Assembly (NCBI RefSeq): GCF_015351595.1
Contig: NZ_JADKPT010000002.1
Location: 124,001-188,000 of the forward strand
Origin: Flavobacterium sp. LC2016-12
GTDB lineage: Bacteria; Bacteroidota; Bacteroidia; Flavobacteriales; Flavobacteriaceae
Direction of reading: 5' to 3'
Length of the DNA: 64,000 nt
In this document: piece after piece, positions 50,091 to 61,316 of the stretch
Position numbering within the stretch: the stretch's first letter is position 1
Layout of the letters: each line of letters starts with the position of its first letter
Program-made: the position numbers and the translations under genes
Notes under the pieces: model-generated
Seen by the model: only the letters and a program-made list of their open reading frames with translations
What the model was told of the DNA's origin: nothing
Databases searched by the model: none

Positions 50091-50105
50091 TTGAGTAGTA
50101 CTCAA
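50091..50105. promoter_or_regulatory. Palindrome upstream of fecR, possible ECF promoter region
   Basis: TTGAGTA, G, TACTCAA: perfect 7-bp arms, 49 bp before the fecR ATG. No TAnnTTTG element is seen before fecR, which would fit transcription by the ECF sigma factor (inference). Confidence 0.4.
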
Positions 50106-50154
50106 CTTCCTTTCAACTGTATTATATAAAAACCGGACCTAAAAACAATTCGTA

Positions 50155-51333
50155 ATGAATTCAAATTCTGAAATAAAAAACCTTTTACAAAAATTTGTTT
50201 TAAACCAGTGTACACCTGAGGAAACAAATGAAGTAATTGCTTATTACAAAAAAAATCAACTTACAGACGATTTTCCGACTGTCGAAGACATTCAAAATCT
50301 TTTGGGCGAAACGCCAAAAATGAATCAGCAAACTGCTGATGATATTTTCTTAAACATTTTAAGTGCAGCTAAAGAAAATGAAACTACAATTTCTATCGCG
50401 CCTAAAAAATCAAATTTCAGAAAATACATTTCAATTGCCGCTTCGGTAGTTGTTTTATTAGGAATTGGACTTGCTTATCAAAAAGGAGCTTTCAATACTA
50501 AATCAGAACCAAAATTCGACTTTAAAAGCACCGACATTGTATTACAATTAGAAAATGGAAATATTCAGATTATTTCTGAGAATAATAAAGTTGAAGTAAG
50601 AGATGCTGACGGGAATATAGTTGGAAATCAGGACGGAGATAAAATTACTTACGACAATAATTCTGATTTAGAAAAAATCGCTTATAACACCATCAAGATT
50701 CCGTACGGGAAAAGATTTCAATTGCAGTTGTCTGACGGAACTATTGTTCATTTAAACTCTGGAACTACTTTAAAATATCCTGTAAAATTTATTGCCGGCG
50801 AAAACAGACAGGTCTTTTTAGATGGAGAAGCTTTCTTTGATGTTGCCAAAGACAAAAAACATCCTTTTATCGTAAATGCTGACAATTTGAATGTTCGTGT
50901 TTTAGGAACGCATTTTAATGTGTCGAATTATCCTGAAGATGCTGTAACAGATGTTGTTTTGGTTGAAGGTTCTGTTGGAATGTATAATGTAAAAGAAGAA
51001 TTTGATGCCAATAAAAATATTATTCTGAAACCAGGCTACAAGGGAAGTTTCAACAAACAGAATAACGTGATTTTTACTAAACCAGTTATTACCGATATCT
51101 ATACTTCATGGATTAATGGTGGATTAACTTTCAGAAACATGACTTTCAAAAACATCATCACCAAATTAGAAAGACGATACAACGTAACTATTGTAAATAA
51201 AAATGAAAAACTGGCAAATGAGAAATTCAATGCAAGTTTCAAAGAAGAATCTATCGAAAATGTGATGAGCTATTTTAATGACATTCACGGCATTAATTAC
51301 ACTATAAAAAACAATCAAATACTAATTAAATAA
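50155..51333 (+). CDS. FecR-family anti-sigma factor
   Basis: The 392-residue protein has a cytoplasmic helical N-terminus (about 1-75) that would bind the sigma factor, one membrane helix (about 81-99, YISIAASVVVLLGIGLAYQ), a periplasmic FecR domain (about 185-285: IPYGKRFQLQLSDGTIVHLN, GEAFFDVAKDKKHPFIV) and a C-terminal STN-interacting DUF4974-type domain (LTFRNMTFKNIITKLERRYN to the end). It holds the ECF sigma factor inactive until SusC signals that substrate is being bound. The gene directly precedes susC. It is intact and of normal length. Confidence 0.95.
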   Translation: MNSNSEIKNLLQKFVLNQCTPEETNEVIAYYKKNQLTDDFPTVEDIQNLLGETPKMNQQTADDIFLNILSAAKENETTISIAPKKSNFRKYISIAASVVVLLGIGLAYQKGAFNTKSEPKFDFKSTDIVLQLENGNIQIISENNKVEVRDADGNIVGNQDGDKITYDNNSDLEKIAYNTIKIPYGKRFQLQLSDGTIVHLNSGTTLKYPVKFIAGENRQVFLDGEAFFDVAKDKKHPFIVNADNLNVRVLGTHFNVSNYPEDAVTDVVLVEGSVGMYNVKEEFDANKNIILKPGYKGSFNKQNNVIFTKPVITDIYTSWINGGLTFRNMTFKNIITKLERRYNVTIVNKNEKLANEKFNASFKEESIENVMSYFNDIHGINYTIKNNQILIK

Positions 51334-51381
51334 CCACTAAAACCAATGAAAAAACATGAAGAGAAAATACTAGAATAAAAA

Positions 51382-51412
51382 AATCGGAAAGAGCTGCGAA
51401 CAATTTCCGATT
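51382..51412. promoter_or_regulatory. Hairpin between fecR and susC
   Basis: AATCGGAAA (51382-51390) pairs perfectly with TTTCCGATT (51404-51412). No T-run follows. It could limit read-through or protect the susC mRNA 5' end. Confidence 0.5.
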
Positions 51413-51461
51413 AACTAAGTGATTGAATATAACGAATTAACTACAATCAATTAACAAAATT

Positions 51462-54400
51462 ATGAAAAAAAAATCAAAGAATACTGGGTTTCTATACCGA
51501 GTGTTCCAAAATGACCTAAAATTGAAACTAACTACACTACTTATTTTGGTCGCCATGTTTAATATTAGAGGAAATACTTATGCCCAAAAGACAAAAGTAA
51601 CTCTGGAATTAAACAATTCAACTATCGAGAAGGTTATTGAGACCATAGAACAAAAAACAGATTTCAGGTTTATTTACAAATTGAGTGATATCGATTTAGA
51701 TCGAACAATTTCAATTTCTGTAAAAGATCAACCCATAAATATTGTTTTAGATAAACTTTTTAAAGGAACTCCAACTGAATTTAAAGTTAGAGATACTCAG
51801 ATTATTTTAAAAAAGCCCGAGCTAAAAACAGAGGTCGTTAAATATCAAAAACAAACGGTTTCTGGTGTTATTACTGATGAAAACGGTCTGCCTTTACCCG
51901 GAGCTTCTGTTCTGGAGGAAGGAACCAGAAATGGAATGGTAACCGATTTTGACGGAAAATACAAGATTACAGTTGAAAGCACTTCCTCTGTAATCATAGT
52001 AAGCTTTATTGGATATAAAGAAAAAAAAGTAACTGCTAATCAAAGCATTATAAACATTCAGCTTATTCCGGATGCAACTGATTTACAAGAAATTGTAGTA
52101 GTTGGTTACGGTACTACAGCAAGAAGAGATGTTACCGGAGCTGTTTCTTCTGTAGCTGCAAAAGACATGAATCAGGGTGCAATTGTAAATCCGTTATCCT
52201 TGATTTCAGGAAAAGCTGCTGGTGTAAATATTACTCAGGTTGGAAGTGAGCCAGGTTCAACACCAAGTGTTCGTATTCGTGGTATTTCTTCTTTAATTGG
52301 AGGAAATGATCCGCTTGTAGTGGTTGATGGAATTCAGGGAAACATGGATTTGTTAAATCAGGTTCCGCCAAGTGAGATTGAAAGTATAGATATTTTAAAA
52401 GATGCTTCAGCTACTGCGGTTTACGGTTCAAGAGGAGCACCTGGGGTTATCATTGTGAGCACTAAAAAAAATAAAGCAGGCAAAACTACGATGGAATATA
52501 TAGGATACACTTCTATAGATTTCATTCCAGAAAAATTGGATATGCTTGATGCAAACCAATGGTGGGAAACTGCTCAAAATATTGGTGTTCCGGCCTCTTC
52601 AAATCATGGCTCGAATACAGATTGGTATGGTCTTTTAACGCAAACCGGAATTACACAAACCCATACATTATCTTTTGGTGGAGGAACTGAAAAATTCAAT
52701 TACCGAGCTTCCATAACAGCTATTTTGCAAGATGGAGTAGTAATTAATTCAAGCAATCAAAAATATATTGGTCGTGTTCAGGCGACGCAACTGGCTCTTA
52801 ATGACAAATTAAAATTGACTTTTAATTTAAATTCAGGAGTAAATAATATAACAAGCAGTATTGGAAATATTGGAACTGTAGGTTATTCATCTAACCTAAT
52901 TACAAATGCATTATTAGCAAGACCAACAGATCCGGTTTTTAATACTGATGAAAGCTATTTTACAGATTCAACCGTATTTCACTATCTAAATCCTTATGCA
53001 GCTGCACAAGAAGTTACAAATGAAAGACAGGAAGATAATTTATTTGGAAGTTTAAAAGCGGAATTAGATTTAGGCAAAGGCTTTGCAGCAAACTGGTTTG
53101 GAAGCTGGAGAAAGACAAATTATACTGCAGGATATTATATGCCGGCAGAATCAACAGATGCTAATGCAGTTGAGCAACACGGTTTTGCTAATATCGATAA
53201 TAAGAGACAAAACGAAAAATTAACCAATTTAAGTCTTACCTATAAAAAAACTTTTGGGATTCATAGCTTTAATGCACTGGCTTTATACGAATGGCAAAGT
53301 CAAACTTATCAGGGCAATTATACTCAGGCGAGAGGTTTTATTAGTGATGAAGCTACTTACAATGCGCTTCAATTTGGTGATTTATCTAAAGTGAGAGCCG
53401 GAGATATCAGATCTTATAAAAATGACAGGTCATTAGTTTCCTATTTAGGAAGACTAAACTACTCTTTATTAGATCGTTATTTACTTACAGCAAGTATCAG
53501 ACGAGATGGTTCATCTGTATTTGGTACGAACAACAAATGGGGAAATTTCCCTTCAGCATCTGTTGCATGGCAAATCAACAAAGAGTCATTCATGACCAAT
53601 CAAACTTTGTTTAATGAATTGAAATTGCGTGTTGGATATGGTGAAACCGGTAACCAGCAGGGTCTTTATCCACAAACCTCATTACCACTTGTAGATAGTG
53701 CAGGAACTATTTATTTTGGAGGATCTCTTATAACCAATTTTGGTATTTCGCAAAATGCAAATGCTGATTTGAAATGGGAAACTAAAAAACAAACCAATAT
53801 TGGACTTGATTTTGCTCTTGTAGATAATAGATTAAGAGGTAGTATAGATGTTTACGATTCAACAACAGATAATTTATTGTTCAACTACACTGTACCTCAA
53901 CCGCCTTATCCATACGATCAAATTAAAGCAAACGTAGGAAGTATTTCAAACAAAGGTTTAGAAGTTGCTTTGGCGTATGATGTTATTAAATCAGAAAACA
54001 GCACACTTACCTTAGGAGGAAACGTATCCTTCATGAAAAATGAAGTACTTAATTTAAGCGGCAGCATTAATGGTATCCCTTTAAATACCAATTATGTGGG
54101 CTGGGGTGCGCCAAACTCCTATTTAGTACAAGGACAACCTATTGGTTCATTTTATATTCTGGAGCACACCGGAGTTAATAGCAATGGTGTCGAAACTGTA
54201 AAGGATCGTGATGATAGTGGTCTTATAGATCAGGGTGCCAGAAGTGCAGATCGCTATAATGCAGGTTCAGCATTGCCAACCTATACATTTGCTTTTAATC
54301 CAACTTACAGATACAAAGATTTTGATGTTTCCATGTTATGGAGAGGTTCTGGAGGAAATAAAATTTACAACGCCCTTAACCAAAGGTTAAGCATGTTGGA

Positions 54401-54734
54401 GAATACAGGTAGTTCAAATATTTTAGAAAGCGGTGTTGAGAAAGGAATTCGTTCTTCTCCATACGGATCTGATATATGGTTGGAAGATGGTTCTTTTATT
54501 CGTCTGGATAATGTTACAGCAGGATATACTTTCCGTTTTACAGATAAATATGTAGATAATATAAGACTTTCTCTTACAGGAAACAACTTGCTTCTTATCA
54601 CAGATTATACAGGTCTTGATCCGGAATTGAACGTAAGCGCAAGTAGTGATCCTAATGATAATTTTGGTCAGGACAAAGGTATTTATCCTCGTACCAGAAG
54701 TGTTGCATTTGGTTTGACTGTAAAATTTAAATAG
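51462..54734 (+). CDS. SusC-type TonB-dependent glycan importer with STN domain
   Basis: The 1090-residue outer-membrane protein has a signal region (LTTLLILVAMFNIRGNTYA), an STN signalling domain (about 45-120: LELNNSTIEKVIETIEQKTD ... DTQIILKKPE), a carboxypeptidase-D-like beta-sandwich (VSGVITDENGLPLPGASVLE ... VTANQSIINIQLIP), the plug with the TonB-box-side motif LQEIVVVGYGTTARRDVTGA, and a 22-strand barrel ending TRSVAFGLTVKFK. It imports maltodextrins across the outer membrane with SusD as lid, energised by TonB. The STN domain shows that this importer also talks to FecR. susD begins 9 bp after its stop. Confidence 0.96.
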   Translation: MKKKSKNTGFLYRVFQNDLKLKLTTLLILVAMFNIRGNTYAQKTKVTLELNNSTIEKVIETIEQKTDFRFIYKLSDIDLDRTISISVKDQPINIVLDKLFKGTPTEFKVRDTQIILKKPELKTEVVKYQKQTVSGVITDENGLPLPGASVLEEGTRNGMVTDFDGKYKITVESTSSVIIVSFIGYKEKKVTANQSIINIQLIPDATDLQEIVVVGYGTTARRDVTGAVSSVAAKDMNQGAIVNPLSLISGKAAGVNITQVGSEPGSTPSVRIRGISSLIGGNDPLVVVDGIQGNMDLLNQVPPSEIESIDILKDASATAVYGSRGAPGVIIVSTKKNKAGKTTMEYIGYTSIDFIPEKLDMLDANQWWETAQNIGVPASSNHGSNTDWYGLLTQTGITQTHTLSFGGGTEKFNYRASITAILQDGVVINSSNQKYIGRVQATQLALNDKLKLTFNLNSGVNNITSSIGNIGTVGYSSNLITNALLARPTDPVFNTDESYFTDSTVFHYLNPYAAAQEVTNERQEDNLFGSLKAELDLGKGFAANWFGSWRKTNYTAGYYMPAESTDANAVEQHGFANIDNKRQNEKLTNLSLTYKKTFGIHSFNALALYEWQSQTYQGNYTQARGFISDEATYNALQFGDLSKVRAGDIRSYKNDRSLVSYLGRLNYSLLDRYLLTASIRRDGSSVFGTNNKWGNFPSASVAWQINKESFMTNQTLFNELKLRVGYGETGNQQGLYPQTSLPLVDSAGTIYFGGSLITNFGISQNANADLKWETKKQTNIGLDFALVDNRLRGSIDVYDSTTDNLLFNYTVPQPPYPYDQIKANVGSISNKGLEVALAYDVIKSENSTLTLGGNVSFMKNEVLNLSGSINGIPLNTNYVGWGAPNSYLVQGQPIGSFYILEHTGVNSNGVETVKDRDDSGLIDQGARSADRYNAGSALPTYTFAFNPTYRYKDFDVSMLWRGSGGNKIYNALNQRLSMLENTGSSNILESGVEKGIRSSPYGSDIWLEDGSFIRLDNVTAGYTFRFTDKYVDNIRLSLTGNNLLLITDYTGLDPELNVSASSDPNDNFGQDKGIYPRTRSVAFGLTVKFK

Positions 54735-54743
54735 TAAAAAGAA

Positions 54744-56252
54744 ATGAAAATTAAAAATATAGTAATAGCAGGAAGTGTATGTTTCCTAACCCTTTTTAGC
54801 TGTACAGATTTAAACGAAAATGTATACGATAAATATCAGCCTGACAGCTTTTACGGAACTCCTGAGGGAGCCAATATTGCATTGGCAAGTGTTTATGCTG
54901 AAATTCCGGGAGATTTTGAACGCAAAGGTGTCCCTGGAGTAGGTTATGCAGGAGCTGATAACGGCTGGTATGACATGAACTGTATGTCATCGGATGAGCA
55001 GGTAATTCCGCATAGAAATGACGGTAACTGGCAACAGGATTTTGCCCGTTTGCACAAACATGTATGGCTTCCAAGCGAGGGTATTATTAATAATACCTGG
55101 AGATGGTTATACAATGGTATTTTCAAAGCCAACTTAGCAGTTGAGCTATTAGAAAAAGGAAATGCAGATCCTTCAAAAATAGCGGAAGCAAAAGTAGTAC
55201 GTGCTTTTTTTTACTATTTATTGATTGATGATTTTGGAGATGTTCCTTTTTATACTGATAATAATATTACGGTAGACAAGATTCCTCAGGCAAGTCGTAA
55301 AGTAGTATTTGATTTTATTGTAAAGGAATTAACAGAAAATGTAGAATTACTTTCGATAACAAAAGGTGGAAATTATTATGGAAGATTTAATAAATGGGCC
55401 GGATATACCTTATTAGCAAAAGTATATTTAAATGCGAAGGTATATACAGGAGAAGAGAAATGGAACGAGTGTCTGGCTGCTTGTAACAAAGTAAGCGAAG
55501 GTGGTTTTACTTTACATTCAGGTGAAGAAAATACTAATAGTCCTCTGGGAAATAAATACTACGAATTGTTTGGAGATGTACTGCCGGACGATGAAACTAT
55601 TTTACCTATCTATGCTACTCTTGATGTTGTTTCTCGTAATATTTACACCAATCGTAGTCTGTATGGGCCACATGGAAAAGCTTTATTCGGATTTGACACA
55701 TGGAACGGAACTATAGTTCCTAAAGATTTCTTCCTGAAATACGACTTAAAGGATATTCGAAGAAAACAGTTTTTAGTTGGAGAACAAAAAGGTGGCTTTA
55801 ATTACACTCTTGATGTTGCTTCTTTAGATGATCCGGGAGCTGATCCTCAGGCTGGCGTTCGCAACATTAAATTTTATCCAGCAGGAGCACAAACTGGTGG
55901 AGGAGCTTCAAATGACTTCCCTATTTACAGATATGCTGATGTAATTTTAATGATGGCAGAGTGCAACGCTCGTTTAGGAAATCCTGCTGCAGCAAAACCT
56001 TTCGTCGATCAAATCAGACAACGTGCGGGATTAGATCCTTTGGAAGGAAACCCAACACTGGATGATATTTATAACGAAAGAGGGTTCGAATTAAATTGGG
56101 AAGGACACAGAAGACAAGACATGATTCGTTTTGACAAATTTTTATTGGCAAACGAATTCAGACCTGCCTCTCCTGCTTTTAGAAAATTGTTCCCAATTCC
56201 AACATCTGCTTTAGATGCTAATCCCGGACTTAAACAAAATCCTGGTTACTAA
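54744..56252 (+). CDS. SusD-type glycan-binding lipoprotein
   Basis: The 502-residue RagB/SusD lipoprotein has a lipobox with Cys20 (VCFLTLFSCTD) and the TPR-rich fold: NENVYDKYQPDSFYGTPEGA, WRWLYNGIFKANLAVELLEK, AKVVRAFFYYLLIDDFGDVPF, and a C-terminal YRYADVILMMAECNARLGNP and NERGFELNWEGHRRQDMIRF. It sits on the cell surface as the lid over SusC and binds alpha-glucans. Genes susC and susE flank it within 16 bp. Confidence 0.96.
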   Translation: MKIKNIVIAGSVCFLTLFSCTDLNENVYDKYQPDSFYGTPEGANIALASVYAEIPGDFERKGVPGVGYAGADNGWYDMNCMSSDEQVIPHRNDGNWQQDFARLHKHVWLPSEGIINNTWRWLYNGIFKANLAVELLEKGNADPSKIAEAKVVRAFFYYLLIDDFGDVPFYTDNNITVDKIPQASRKVVFDFIVKELTENVELLSITKGGNYYGRFNKWAGYTLLAKVYLNAKVYTGEEKWNECLAACNKVSEGGFTLHSGEENTNSPLGNKYYELFGDVLPDDETILPIYATLDVVSRNIYTNRSLYGPHGKALFGFDTWNGTIVPKDFFLKYDLKDIRRKQFLVGEQKGGFNYTLDVASLDDPGADPQAGVRNIKFYPAGAQTGGGASNDFPIYRYADVILMMAECNARLGNPAAAKPFVDQIRQRAGLDPLEGNPTLDDIYNERGFELNWEGHRRQDMIRFDKFLLANEFRPASPAFRKLFPIPTSALDANPGLKQNPGY

Positions 56253-56267
56253 AAACAAAAAACTATT

Positions 56268-57347
56268 ATGAAAAAATATATAAATAAATTATTCGTACTA
56301 GGCAGTTTGCTTTTTTTAGCTGCTTCCTGCGAAACTGATGGACAACTAACAACTTTAGCAAAAGTAAGTTTCCCTTCTGCGATTGAAGTTTCATCGAAAA
56401 CAATTGTACTTAAAGAAGATGAGTCTGATCAGCAAGCGTTACTTGTTTCATGGCCAAAAGTGACTTATCCAATCGCTGCACCTGTTACCTACGCCCTACA
56501 ATTTGACTTAACTACTGATGTCAAAGGAAGCGAGGCTTGGGGAAAAGCTAAACGAGTTGAAGTTGGCGAAGATGTTTTAAGTAAATCTTTTACTGTCTTC
56601 GAATTGAACAAAATCGCAACAGAATTAGGCCTAAAACCGAATGTTGCTGGAGAATTAGTAATACGTGTAGAGTCTTCGATGGATCATAGAATTTATTCAA
56701 ATCCCGTCACAATAACGGTTACACCTTACGAAAAAGTAGTAGTGTTCGGCGAAATCTATATGCCGGGAAGTTATCAGGGATGGGGTATAGAAACTGCAGC
56801 AGCATTAACAGAAATACAAGTAGGAATTTACCAAGGGTATATGACTGTACCTGAAGGTGCCGGTCCCGGATTTAAATTAAATAGGGAGAGAAACTGGGCT
56901 CAGTTCTTTGGTGCTGGAGCGTCAAATGCTGATTTGAAAAACATGAGCGATACTGATTTAACACTTCCAGGAGCAGGTTCCTATCAAATAAAAGTAAATT
57001 TAAATACTTTAAAATGGAGCGGCACACCTTATTCATGGGGAATTGTTGGAACAGCAACAGCCGGAAGTTGGGATGCAAGTACTCCAATGAGTTATGACCA
57101 TCAAAACAAAACATGGAAAATAACTACCACCCTACTACCAGGAGCCTTAAAATTTAGATTAAATAATTCCTGGGACGTAAATTATGGTCCTGCAGATGCT
57201 TCAACCGATACAATTAACCTTGGTAATACAGCTGCTTATAGCATTGGATTAGAAGGAACTTATGAAGTGACTTTTAAAATAAACGAAGTAGATCCGCTAT
57301 CAAATGGTTACCCGGCAACTGCAACTTGTACTATTGTTAAAAAATAA
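56268..57347 (+). CDS. SusE-type starch-binding lipoprotein
   Basis: The 359-residue lipoprotein (Cys21 in LLFLAASCETDG) has an N-terminal Ig-like SusE domain (about 30-155: VLKEDESDQQALLVSWPKVT, YPIAAPVTYALQFDL) followed by two carbohydrate-binding modules (GEIYMPGSYQGWGIETAAAL ... GSYQIKVNLNTLKWSGTPYS, and WGIVGTATAGSWDASTPMSY ... KFRLNNSWDVNYGPADAS). That is the SusE/SusF layout. It binds starch on the cell surface. It lies 15 bp after susD. A hairpin at 57386-57410 separates it from the amylase gene. Confidence 0.92.
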   Translation: MKKYINKLFVLGSLLFLAASCETDGQLTTLAKVSFPSAIEVSSKTIVLKEDESDQQALLVSWPKVTYPIAAPVTYALQFDLTTDVKGSEAWGKAKRVEVGEDVLSKSFTVFELNKIATELGLKPNVAGELVIRVESSMDHRIYSNPVTITVTPYEKVVVFGEIYMPGSYQGWGIETAAALTEIQVGIYQGYMTVPEGAGPGFKLNRERNWAQFFGAGASNADLKNMSDTDLTLPGAGSYQIKVNLNTLKWSGTPYSWGIVGTATAGSWDASTPMSYDHQNKTWKITTTLLPGALKFRLNNSWDVNYGPADASTDTINLGNTAAYSIGLEGTYEVTFKINEVDPLSNGYPATATCTIVKK

Positions 57348-57385
57348 TCTAACATTTAAAATAAGCTAGATTAGTTTGAGTGATA

Positions 57386-57410
57386 CCTGCCTTTTTGAGC
57401 GAAAGGCAGG
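57386..57410 (+). promoter_or_regulatory. Hairpin between susE and the GH13 gene
   Basis: CCTGCCTTT (57386-57394), loop TTGAGCG, AAAGGCAGG (57402-57410), stable but followed by ATATCTTTAAAC, not a T-run. Likely an mRNA-processing or partial-stop site that lowers expression of the enzymes relative to SusCDE. Confidence 0.55.
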
Positions 57411-57452
57411 ATATCTTTAAACTTTGTACTTATTTAATCAAATTTAAAAAAT

Positions 57453-58838
57453 ATGAAATCAAATATAAACATCATCTACACGCTGCTAATTGCATTAGCT
57501 TTTATTTCGTGCAGTTCTTCTGATGACAATTCCACCCCTATTGCCCCTTCCCCTTATACCCAATATGGTGCTGCTTTCGATAAGATGCCAAAGAAGGAAG
57601 ACGCCATAATTTATCAGGTAAACATTCGTGCTTTTAGTCAGGCAGGAACTTTAAAAGGTGTTCAGGACCGACTTGCCCAAATTCAGGAATTAGGAGCAAA
57701 TGTGATTTATTTAATGCCTGTTTATCCCGTTGGAAAAATAAAAGCTTCAGGAGAACTAGGTTCACCTTATGCTGTACAAGATTACAAGGCAGTAAACCCT
57801 GATTTTGGTACGCTACAAGATCTTCAGGTTTTGGTTGAAGAAGCACACAAAAAAAACATGGCTGTAATTTTGGACTGGGTTGCCAACCATACAGCTTGGG
57901 ATAATGCCTGGATTACACAACATCCAAATTGGTATCAAAAAAACGATAAAGGAGAAATCATCATTCCTCCAGGAACAAATTATAATGACGTTGCACAATT
58001 GGATTTCAATAATGCAGAAATGAAAGATGCCATGATTGATGCGATGTCATATTGGGTTTACAATGCAAATATTGATGGTTTCAGATGCGATTATGCTGAT
58101 TTTGTTCCTCAAAACTTTTGGACAGATGCAATTACGAAATTAAGAAACATCAAAAAAAATCAAAATATATTAATGTTAGCTGAGGGTACAAAAGTGAATC
58201 ACTTTACTTCTGGTTTTGATTATACATTTGGATTTAACTTTTTCTCGACTTTAGAAAAACTTTTCAAAGAAAATAAATCTGCCACTACAATTCAGGATTC
58301 AAACGCTACTGAATATGCAAACAATTACAACCAAGAAAATAGAATTGTAAGATATACAAGCAATCATGATGTGAACCTTTCTGAGGGAACTCCTTATGAA
58401 CTTTTTGGAGGTAAGGAAGGCTCGATTGCTACATTTGTTGTTGCGGCCTATTTGAAATCTGTTCCAATGATTTACAACGGACAAGAAGTAGGATACAATC
58501 AAAGAATCAATTATTTTGCAAAAACTCCAATCGACTGGTCTACGGCTGATGCAGCTGTTTTGGCAGAATACAAAAAAATAATCGCTTTCAGAAATGCTAG
58601 TAATGCGATAAAAAAAGGAACTTATACAGGATATAGTACTAATGCTGTAAGTGCTTTTACAATGGTAAACGATACAGAAAAAGTTCTGGTTCTTTCTAAT
58701 TTAACAAATTCAGCCGTTAAATATTTGGTTGCTCCTGCATTAAAAGGAACATGGAAAGATGCTTTTACCGGAAATGCCGTAACTGTTGGTGCCGAAATGA
58801 CACTACAACCTTTTCAATATTTAGTATTGAAAAACTAA
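57453..58838 (+). CDS. GH13 alpha-amylase-like surface lipoprotein
   Basis: The 461-residue GH13 enzyme has a lipobox Cys20 (IALAFISCSSSDD) and an acidic stretch right after it that may act as an outer-face export signal. The conserved GH13 regions are complete: region I DWVANH (141-146), region II GFRCD with nucleophile Asp213, region III Glu244 in MLAEGT, and region IV NHD (304-306). It lacks the long C-terminal domains of the second amylase. It cuts alpha-1,4-glucans, possibly as neopullulanase/SusA-like or SusG-like; lipid anchoring favours a surface SusG-like role. Confidence 0.93.
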   Translation: MKSNINIIYTLLIALAFISCSSSDDNSTPIAPSPYTQYGAAFDKMPKKEDAIIYQVNIRAFSQAGTLKGVQDRLAQIQELGANVIYLMPVYPVGKIKASGELGSPYAVQDYKAVNPDFGTLQDLQVLVEEAHKKNMAVILDWVANHTAWDNAWITQHPNWYQKNDKGEIIIPPGTNYNDVAQLDFNNAEMKDAMIDAMSYWVYNANIDGFRCDYADFVPQNFWTDAITKLRNIKKNQNILMLAEGTKVNHFTSGFDYTFGFNFFSTLEKLFKENKSATTIQDSNATEYANNYNQENRIVRYTSNHDVNLSEGTPYELFGGKEGSIATFVVAAYLKSVPMIYNGQEVGYNQRINYFAKTPIDWSTADAAVLAEYKKIIAFRNASNAIKKGTYTGYSTNAVSAFTMVNDTEKVLVLSNLTNSAVKYLVAPALKGTWKDAFTGNAVTVGAEMTLQPFQYLVLKN

Positions 58839-58862
58839 TAAAAAAGCAACTTTAAAAATTAG

Positions 58863-61064
<2,202 letters not shown>

Positions 61065-61067
61065 TTT

Positions 61068-61095
61068 AAGGTTCTGAGACACTAAGTTTCTAAGC
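61068..61095 (+). repeat. CTAAG-family dispersed repeat, copy 4
   Basis: AAGGTTCTGAGACACTAAG followed by TTTCTAAGC, related to copies at 9965, 10421 and 44912. It directly precedes another repeat (61099-61173). Confidence 0.55.
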
Positions 61096-61098
61096 TTT

Positions 61099-61173
61099 TT
61101 GCCACGAATTTCGAATTGGCATGAATTAAGGCTGCAGATTAAAATTTGTGCTAATTCGTGAAATTCGTGGCAA
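61099..61173. repeat. Inverted repeat, GCCACGAATT type
   Basis: TTGCCACGAATTTC (61099-61112) pairs perfectly with GAAATTCGTGGCAA (61160-61173), with a further imperfect stem inside (GAATTGGCATGAATT against CTAATTCGTG-containing words). No T-run follows. It splits susB from the last amylase gene. Confidence 0.7.
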
Positions 61174-61316
61174 TACCTATGTCTTTTTTAGACAGAAATT
61201 AAAATTTTACTACTTGAAAACTATTAACCACAAAATGTTTGTCGAATTTAAAAACCAATGCGAGTGAGAATGAATTTTAGTTAGAGATGCTGACAAGCAT
61301 GCAAAAAACCGAAATT

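Larger units (their letters stand above)
49541..50154. other. Repeat-rich intergenic stretch between sigma and FecR genes
   Basis: No credible ORF. It contains two inverted repeats of CGCAAAG/ACACAAAG type (49603-49734 and 49888-49947) and, close to fecR, the palindrome TTGAGTAGTACTCAA (50091-50105), a candidate control site. Confidence 0.55.
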
